A DNA stretch of 8,889 bases. Origin: Bacteroidales bacterium (GTDB lineage: Bacteria; Bacteroidota; Bacteroidia; Bacteroidales; UBA10428). The DNA lies in the NCBI GenBank assembly GCA_003508755.1, contig DNTK01000542.1, positions 1 through 8,889 on the forward strand. The letters run 5' to 3'. The position numbers and the translations under genes are program-made. Below the pieces are notes generated by a model. The model saw nothing but the letters and a program-made list of their open reading frames with translations. It did no database searches and was not told the DNA's origin. Positions within the stretch are counted from its first letter, which is position 1. Every line of letters begins with the position of its first letter. Shown here in pieces: positions 6,101 to 8,889 of this stretch.

Positions 6101-7002
6101 GCGCAATTGCACTAAATGATAATGGTTACTCTAACGAAATTGAAGAGTATTATGACAAGGTTGAGTCAACATGCGATACTATTTTCTATTACAACTCAAA
6201 TAACTGGTCAACTGTAAATATTTATTTATTTAATGCCAATGGAGATGCATTAGCAGGTTGGCAGTGGCCGGGAGAACCAATGATACAAATTGACAATTCT
6301 AAGTGGTACTATTTTGTAAACTGCGAAACGGTTGATGTGGGTATAGTATTTAACAATGGATCAGGCCAACAATCGGACAACGAGTTTAGTAACAGTGGAT
6401 GGTTCTATAACGGAAGTTGGTATACAACTTGCCCGGGTAACTGTCCAGGCGAACAGCCTGAAGGCCTGGCGCTACATTGCAAGAAACCTTCAGATTGGTC
6501 AACTGTTTACCTGTATTATTGGAGCACAACACCCAGTGTATCCTCGCCGGGATGGCCTGGAGTTCCCATGAGCGATACTGATGGAGACGGTTGGTATGAC
6601 TATACCATCGAAGGTGTGGAATGTGCAAATGTAATCTTTAGCAATCAGGGTGCTCCTCAAACAGGTAATTTAACAAATGTTTGTGAGGAAAGCTGGTACG
6701 ACAATGGTTGGGTAAGTGACCCAGGATTTAAGAATGCTGGTATGACCGCACAAATAAACACCTTTGTCTCGAAGCCTTATCCAAATCCATTCAGCAAAGA
6801 AATAAACATTCGCATAAACGAGGCTGATGCTGAGGTAACTGTTCAAATTTTAAGCTTAAAGGGAAGCATAGTATTTACCGATGTGTTAAGTTCTGAGAAT
6901 GATGGTATACTAACCATACACCCCTCGATTCCTGAAGGTCTGTATTTATTGCAGATTACTTCAAAGAATACAATTCAAACCTTTAGAATTTTAAAGGAAT
7001 AA
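3187..7002 (+). CDS. Secreted multimodular GH13 alpha-amylase-family enzyme with CBM48, CBM26 modules and T9SS signal
   Basis: A 1271-residue extracellular starch-degrading enzyme. Domains: signal peptide 1-28; CBM48-like 38-125 with GTFNDWG; GH13 (beta/alpha)8 barrel about 172-545; beta-sandwich to about 636; FN3 644-732; CBM26 737-828; two CHB_HEX_C-like repeats 836-912 and 915-991; CBM26 996-1083; CBM26 1093-1178; T9SS type A sorting domain 1192-1271 (YPNPF at 1198-1202, ending in FRILKE). GH13 conserved regions are intact: DMVYNH (257-262), GFRYDFTKG with nucleophile D336 and R334, ILEHWG with acid/base E388, and SGSHDEER with H445 and D446. The WGYNP motif (220-224) is shared with pullulanase and branching-enzyme-like GH13 groups, so whether it is an alpha-1,4 amylase, a debranching or a mixed enzyme is not settled. 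The N-terminal signal and C-terminal domain imply Sec export followed by T9SS release or surface attachment. The upstream regulator probably controls it (inference). No SusC/D genes are adjacent. Confidence 0.93.
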   Translation: MKKFTRTFIVTFMLVLSMIFATSAVIAAVAPLPAGVQEGINYIDDNTVVLVLLAPDKGTAEVTGTFNDWGLTEMNKTPDDEHFWIQLENLTAGQEYIYQYLVDGTIRISDPFAEKILDPWNDQDIPEENYPGLIAWGTDEDREKGLASVFQTAQEPYQWQVTDFQAPLQHHLVAYELLIRDWTEQRSFQSVIDSMPYLKKLGINAIELMPVNEFDGNLSWGYNPSHYFAVDKMYGPKEKLQELIDVAHQHGLAVIIDMVYNHTFNQSPLASLYWNPDGGTEGQPAQDNPWYNETPPHTCVAWGNDFDHESPYTQEFFDRVNKFWIEEFKIDGFRYDFTKGLTQTYSTSETWQDGQNCGNWTDWSRINIIKRMADKVWEVKDDAYIILEHWGNAEEEDELVSHGNGMLTWRKLHYNFEKLLCGEETNNLSLGGAQSDTRIVFSGSHDEERLAFSTLNCQSNATAMMQRMKLGAAFIYTVPGPKMLWMFEELAMDYSLFTCEDGSVQYNDGCKLAVKPFKWNEYMTDPNRVDVYETYADIINLRTQNQVFTHGYFRFDEDGDANFDDYETGALRQIQITHETMDVVIIGNFGNEGGSITPAFTKQGTWYNYLNKEYPTYEYTGQTSYYLAPGQFEIFTSVPIDDNQVLAPTNLTTTISGNDVTLNWVDNADNETAYQIERSTSATGGFVALPLQPVNTTSYIDQGLANGKYYYRVRANGDSEPSDYSETVPAQVGPTPGVKVHFKNTDNWNPVKIYVFDWDSKTAIDGWTWSGVNMTQESNSPWYTYTIEVEVTPGMVFNNGSGLKSKDLTRTTEGWYDFGSEQWYDVCPGDCPTPPVPEISVDKPGGEYEETVTVVLSASNNGNITYTTDGTDPRNGVDYNEALTFTSTTQLRAIATNNEGESDELDETYTVIHPVPVLTVDPKGGEFVGVIDVTLEASHNGVIYYTLDGSDPKNGTITHSGQLQFAGDTPLRAIALNDNGYSNEIEEYYDKVESTCDTIFYYNSNNWSTVNIYLFNANGDALAGWQWPGEPMIQIDNSKWYYFVNCETVDVGIVFNNGSGQQSDNEFSNSGWFYNGSWYTTCPGNCPGEQPEGLALHCKKPSDWSTVYLYYWSTTPSVSSPGWPGVPMSDTDGDGWYDYTIEGVECANVIFSNQGAPQTGNLTNVCEESWYDNGWVSDPGFKNAGMTAQINTFVSKPYPNPFSKEINIRINEADAEVTVQILSLKGSIVFTDVLSSENDGILTIHPSIPEGLYLLQITSKNTIQTFRILKE
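5395..6720 (+). repeat. Three CBM26-type starch-binding repeats within the amylase gene
   Basis: Protein-level repeats encoded at about 5395-5670, 6172-6435 and 6463-6720. Each starts with a strand and N/D-W-(N/S)-x-V-x-(I/L)Y, has a GW.W or PGWPG segment, a WY...aromatic strand, a (V/I)(I/V)F(N/S)N(G/Q)-type strand and a final WY/GW segment. Copies 1 and 2 both contain VFNNGSG and end in a WYxxCPGxC motif (C827/C831 and C1082/C1086); copy 3 lacks that motif and has C1146 and C1166 instead. CBM26 modules are known to bind raw starch and malto-oligosaccharides through aromatic residues. Confidence 0.75.
5692..6159 (+). repeat. Tandem CHB_HEX_C-like repeats between CBM26 copies 1 and 2
   Basis: Two adjacent repeats of about 77 residues at 5692-5922 and 5929-6159. 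Both have the order PxGGE(Y/F), V(V/T)LxAS.NG, (I/V)xYT(T/L)DG(T/S)DP(K/R)NG, LxF, T.LRAIAxN and a closing EI/EL-EE strand region. The TDG-DP core is typical of the chitobiase/beta-hexosaminidase C-terminal family (CHB_HEX_C_1), an Ig-like spacer domain seen in secreted glycosidases. They probably space the starch-binding modules; no ligand is known. Confidence 0.75.
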
Positions 7003-7031
7003 TATCCTGGTAGGAATTCTTAATTCGTTTT

Positions 7032-7069
7032 AAAACCATGCTGGTCATAATTACCAGCGTGGTTTTTTT
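7032..7069 (+). terminator. Rho-independent terminator of the amylase gene
   Basis: AAAACCATGCTGGT (7032-7045) pairs with ACCAGCGTGGTTTT (7053-7066), with a single non-canonical A/G position, around a 7-nt loop. Seven T (7063-7069) form the tail. It lies about 30 nt after the amylase stop and is the strongest hairpin in the window. Confidence 0.88.
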
Positions 7070-7091
7070 ATATTACCAGCGTGCTTTTTTT
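7050..7091 (+). repeat. Tandem copy of the terminator's 3' arm and T-run
   Basis: The segment ATTACCAGCGTGG plus seven T (about 7050-7069) is followed directly by ATTACCAGCGTGC plus seven T (about 7072-7091), a near-perfect 21-bp direct repeat. Only one copy of the matching left arm exists (7032-7045), so the second copy cannot form an equally stable hairpin at the same time. Confidence 0.65.
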
Positions 7092-7211
7092 GGTTATTCG
7101 GCTTTTTAAGTTCTTAGTGGTAAGCCAATTATAATTTTTACCCTCTAGCCGTTAGATTACACGAAAATAATTTCTATTTTTCGGTAGTTTTTTTAAAAGG
7201 AGAAAGATAGG
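7092..7211 (+). promoter_or_regulatory. Leader region of the 130-residue protein gene
   Basis: A short AT-rich intergenic stretch. TATTTTTC at 7175-7182 matches 7 of 8 positions of the Bacteroidota -7 box TAnnTTTG, but the matching upstream TTG is only TTA at 7152-7154, so the promoter is tentative. CGAAAA (7162-7167) and TTTTCG (7178-7183) form a small inverted repeat over it. GGAG at 7199-7202, 9 nt before the ATG, is a reasonable ribosome binding site and supports the start at 7212. Confidence 0.3.
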
Positions 7212-7604
7212 ATGAGGACTGAACTTACAAATAGTATGCTGGAAAAAGTTGAAGATTTTAATATTTACAAAGCCACCTATAAAGGGATAATTACCACCGA
7301 AGATTTTATTCAAAATATTGATGCAGCCAGAAAACTAGATTTACCACAGGATATTTGTTTGATTAATGACTACAGACAGGCAACGTTCAAAGACATCAAT
7401 ACGCAAATAATTGACGATTTAGTTGCAAAAGTGCAGGAAGCTTCAAATGATTACCGTAGTTTGCAAATTGCATTTATACATGAAAACCCTCGGGATCAGG
7501 TGATGAGCGAATTATTCAGAATAAGGGCCAGTAAAATTAAGGGTTTACATTGTAAAATATTCTGTACCCTGGAGGGTGCATTGCAATGGTTTGGGAAAGT
7601 ATAA
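7212..7604 (+). CDS. Small SpoIIAA/STAS-like protein of unknown function
   Basis: A 130-residue soluble, probably cytoplasmic protein without signal peptide or membrane helix. The predicted pattern alternates strands and helices: strand about 15-26 (FNIYKATYKGII), helix 30-42, strand 48-53 (ICLIND), helix 60-78, strand 84-90 (LQIAFIH), helix 92-108, strand 113-118, and a final helix with LEGALQWF (120-127). This order and the closing A-L-x-W-F helix resemble SpoIIAA-like/STAS-type proteins reported as short hypotheticals in Bacteroidota. I cannot see a clear phosphorylatable Ser in a DxSG motif, so a classical anti-anti-sigma role is not supported. A GGAG sequence precedes the ATG by 9 nt. 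The gene stands alone between two terminators and is convergent with the peroxiredoxin gene. No function can be assigned. Confidence 0.75.
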   Translation: MRTELTNSMLEKVEDFNIYKATYKGIITTEDFIQNIDAARKLDLPQDICLINDYRQATFKDINTQIIDDLVAKVQEASNDYRSLQIAFIHENPRDQVMSELFRIRASKIKGLHCKIFCTLEGALQWFGKV

Positions 7605-7605
7605 A

Positions 7606-7633
7606 AAAAGCACCCCGTTTGGGAGGTGCTTTT
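7606..7633. terminator. Bidirectional terminator between convergent genes
   Basis: AAAAGCACC (7606-7614) pairs perfectly with GGTGCTTTT (7625-7633) around a 10-nt loop. The plus strand ends in TTTT, and the minus strand ends in seven T made by the A-run at 7603-7609. It begins right after the stop of the 130-residue gene and lies 18 nt past the stop of the peroxiredoxin gene, so it can serve both. Confidence 0.85.
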
Positions 7634-7651
7634 CATCTATTGATAATCTTA

Positions 7652-8284
7652 TTATTTTTCTGATAGATAGCTGGCTATTCCTTCCTGGGTGGCCGAGAGT
7701 GCTTTGTCTCCCTTATGCCAGTCGGCAGGGCAAACTTCACCGTTTTCTTCGAAGTATTGTAAGGCATCGACCATGCGAAGAGCTTCCTCTACGCTCCGAC
7801 CAAGGGGCATATCGTTAATTACCTGATGGCGCACAACACCTTCCTTGTCAATTAAAAATAATCCACGATAGGAGCGAGGCTCTCCTTTAAAATCAGCTTC
7901 ACCTTCATCATTATATTCCCATTCTCCGGCAAGTACATCGTAGTTTTCTGATATTGATTTCGACTGGTCTGCAACCAGAGGATACTTAACACCTTTAATT
8001 CCGCCATCCTTTAATTCAGTTTGAAGCCATTTCCAATGGGAAAACTCGGAGTCTACAGAGCACCCTACAACTTCAACATCTCTTTTTGCAAATTCTTCTG
8101 CTTTTTCCTGAAAAGCCAAAATCTCTGTTGGGCAAACAAATGTAAAATCTGCAGGATAGAAATAGAAAATCACATATTTCTTACCAATAAATTGTTCAAG
8201 CGAAAAACTTTCCTTTATATCTCCACCGTTTACTACGGCAGGAGCATTAAAAACCGGAGCTTTTTTTCCAACTAATACAGCCAT
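7652..8284 (-). CDS. Typical 2-Cys peroxiredoxin (AhpC/Prx1 type)
   Basis: A 210-residue thiol peroxidase that reduces hydrogen peroxide and organic hydroperoxides in the cytoplasm, usually recycled by thioredoxin or AhpF. Seen: the peroxidatic site PADFTFVCPTE with C51 (P44 and T48 in the PxxxT/SxxC motif), partner Arg at 140 in the RGLFLID strand, and the resolving Cys C185 in GEVCPADW near the C terminus. HQVINDMPLGRSVEEALRMVDALQ is also typical. The loop at 92-98 reads DGGIKGV rather than the GGLG of peroxide-sensitive forms, and the C-terminal YF motif is missing (it ends SYLSEK), so it should resist overoxidation (inference). An acidic stretch at 119-139 between YDVL and RG is about 13 residues longer than in many AhpC proteins. 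It closely resembles epsilon-proteobacterial TsaA-type enzymes. No AhpF gene is adjacent. A purely A-rich leader (8285-8299) precedes the ATG. Confidence 0.95.
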   Translation of the reverse strand: MAVLVGKKAPVFNAPAVVNGGDIKESFSLEQFIGKKYVIFYFYPADFTFVCPTEILAFQEKAEEFAKRDVEVVGCSVDSEFSHWKWLQTELKDGGIKGVKYPLVADQSKSISENYDVLAGEWEYNDEGEADFKGEPRSYRGLFLIDKEGVVRHQVINDMPLGRSVEEALRMVDALQYFEENGEVCPADWHKGDKALSATQEGIASYLSEK

Positions 8285-8389
8285 TTTTTTATTTTTTTTG
8301 AAATGAATAAAACTATAAATTGATTTAATACCTCAGTAACGATTTTCGTTTTAAATTGTTTTAGCAATAACAAATAAAATATGAGCCCT
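8285..8389 (-). other. Intergenic gap upstream of the peroxiredoxin gene
   Basis: 105 nt, AT-rich. On the minus strand it ends in a run of A with one T (8285-8299) right before the ATG, the kind of A-rich initiation region common in Bacteroidota. No clear promoter box, peroxide-regulator site or terminator hairpin for the upstream gene could be recognised. Confidence 0.4.
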
Positions 8390-8889
8390 CTAAAACTCTA
8401 TAATTTCAGGCCTTCTATTAGCGAATTCGGGCATGCGGTATTGTGGATAACTGGTAAAATTAATAAATTCTGTATCGGAGTTTGTTAATCCTGGAGATAG
8501 CGGGAAAAAGTTAAATTGTAATTGTATTGTGTTAAATACAAGCCGTTCATTTCTTAATCGTAATCCTATGCCTGCCGACAGATACATGGGATTATCAAAC
8601 AATGCCCCCTTTGAATGATTTATAATTGCCGCGTCGGCAAAGGCATAATAAACAAATCTAAAACCATAAAGATAGTGAGGCGAATAATATACAAACTCGT
8701 TGTTGAGAAATAATCTTTTATCGCCTTTCAGCAATCTGTTGTTAATCCCTTGTAAACCATTTTCGTTTTCTACAATGGTAAACTCATCATCAAAGCGATT
8801 GATTCCCTGAACATAATTTGCTTCAAAAAAGTGTCTGAACTGATGTCGATACGTGCCCAGCAAAGGTGTCAGGTATAAGAAATTATACC
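8390..8889 (-). CDS. Probable outer-membrane beta-barrel protein, C-terminal part (5' end outside window)
   Basis: The reading frame is open from the window's right edge to a TAG at 8390-8392, giving 165 visible residues. It is rich in alternating aromatic/polar strands such as RLFLNNEFVYYSPHY, GFRFVYYAFADAA, YLSAGIGLRLRNERLVF and IQLQFNFFPLSP, and the chain ends in Phe, as many outer-membrane barrels do. The pattern, especially NNE-strand, FxYxAFADAA and GxGLRxRNExL, recalls the C-terminal strands of BamA/TamA-like (D15) surface-antigen barrels of Bacteroidota, but the evidence is a pattern rather than a firm family match. A TTG at 8863 could be read as a start, but the frame continues upstream without a stop, so it is taken as internal. 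It is upstream of and codirectional with the peroxiredoxin gene; a functional link is not evident. Confidence 0.6.
   Translation of the reverse strand, partial: YNFLYLTPLLGTYRHQFRHFFEANYVQGINRFDDEFTIVENENGLQGINNRLLKGDKRLFLNNEFVYYSPHYLYGFRFVYYAFADAAIINHSKGALFDNPMYLSAGIGLRLRNERLVFNTIQLQFNFFPLSPGLTNSDTEFINFTSYPQYRMPEFANRRPEIIEF

Noticed and set aside
5395..6720. CRISPR-like or DNA-level repeat array
   Set aside because: The repeats are diverged protein domains of about 77-90 residues in one reading frame, not short identical DNA repeats with spacers.
7576..8275. Plus-strand open frames at 7576-7818 and 8021-8275
   Set aside because: Both are antisense to the well-supported peroxiredoxin gene, and the first also crosses the bidirectional terminator; neither product looks like a protein family.
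8861..8863. TTG as start of the minus-strand barrel gene
   Set aside because: The frame remains open to the window edge with similar barrel-like composition, so the gene is cut by the window rather than starting here.
1..8889. Mobile element, tRNA, rRNA or phage genes
   Set aside because: No transposase, integrase, terminal repeats, tRNA-like cloverleaf or phage proteins could be recognised on either strand.

Overview
The window looks like a chromosomal segment of a Bacteroidota bacterium, probably a free-living or marine/sediment Bacteroidia such as Marinilabiliales (the order is inference). The signs are a C-terminal type IX secretion (T9SS) sorting domain on a large amylase, a membrane-bound AraC-type regulator of the kind common in this phylum, A-rich rather than strongly Shine-Dalgarno-like leaders, and fairly low GC.

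Layout. (1) Positions 1-778, plus strand: the 3' end of a YceI-like gene, then a small membrane-anchored OB-fold (tRNA_anti-like) protein 10 nt downstream, likely one operon. (2) Positions 1000-7002, plus strand: the centre of interest. A 598-residue regulator has a signal peptide, two tandem starch-binding-like (CBM20/E-set) modules, seven predicted membrane helices and a C-terminal AraC DNA-binding domain. After a 390-bp intergenic region with a terminator-like hairpin, a long inverted repeat and repeated TATTTCC boxes comes a 1271-residue multimodular secreted GH13 alpha-amylase-family enzyme: CBM48, GH13, FN3, CBM26, two CHB_HEX_C-like repeats, two more CBM26, T9SS domain. (3) Positions 7212-7604, plus strand: a 130-residue protein with a SpoIIAA/STAS-like secondary-structure pattern. 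(4) Positions 7652-8889, minus strand: a typical 2-Cys peroxiredoxin and, upstream of it, the 3' end of a gene for a probable outer-membrane beta-barrel protein. A bidirectional terminator separates the convergent blocks 3 and 4.

How they may work together (inference). The regulator's glucan-binding-like modules should face the periplasm while its HTH faces the cytoplasm, so in one polypeptide it could sense starch-derived glucans and switch on the adjacent amylase, which is exported to the cell surface by T9SS. No SusC/SusD pair, other glycosidase or sugar transporter lies in the window, so this is a stand-alone regulator-enzyme pair rather than a classical Sus-type locus. The flanking genes show no evident link to starch use.
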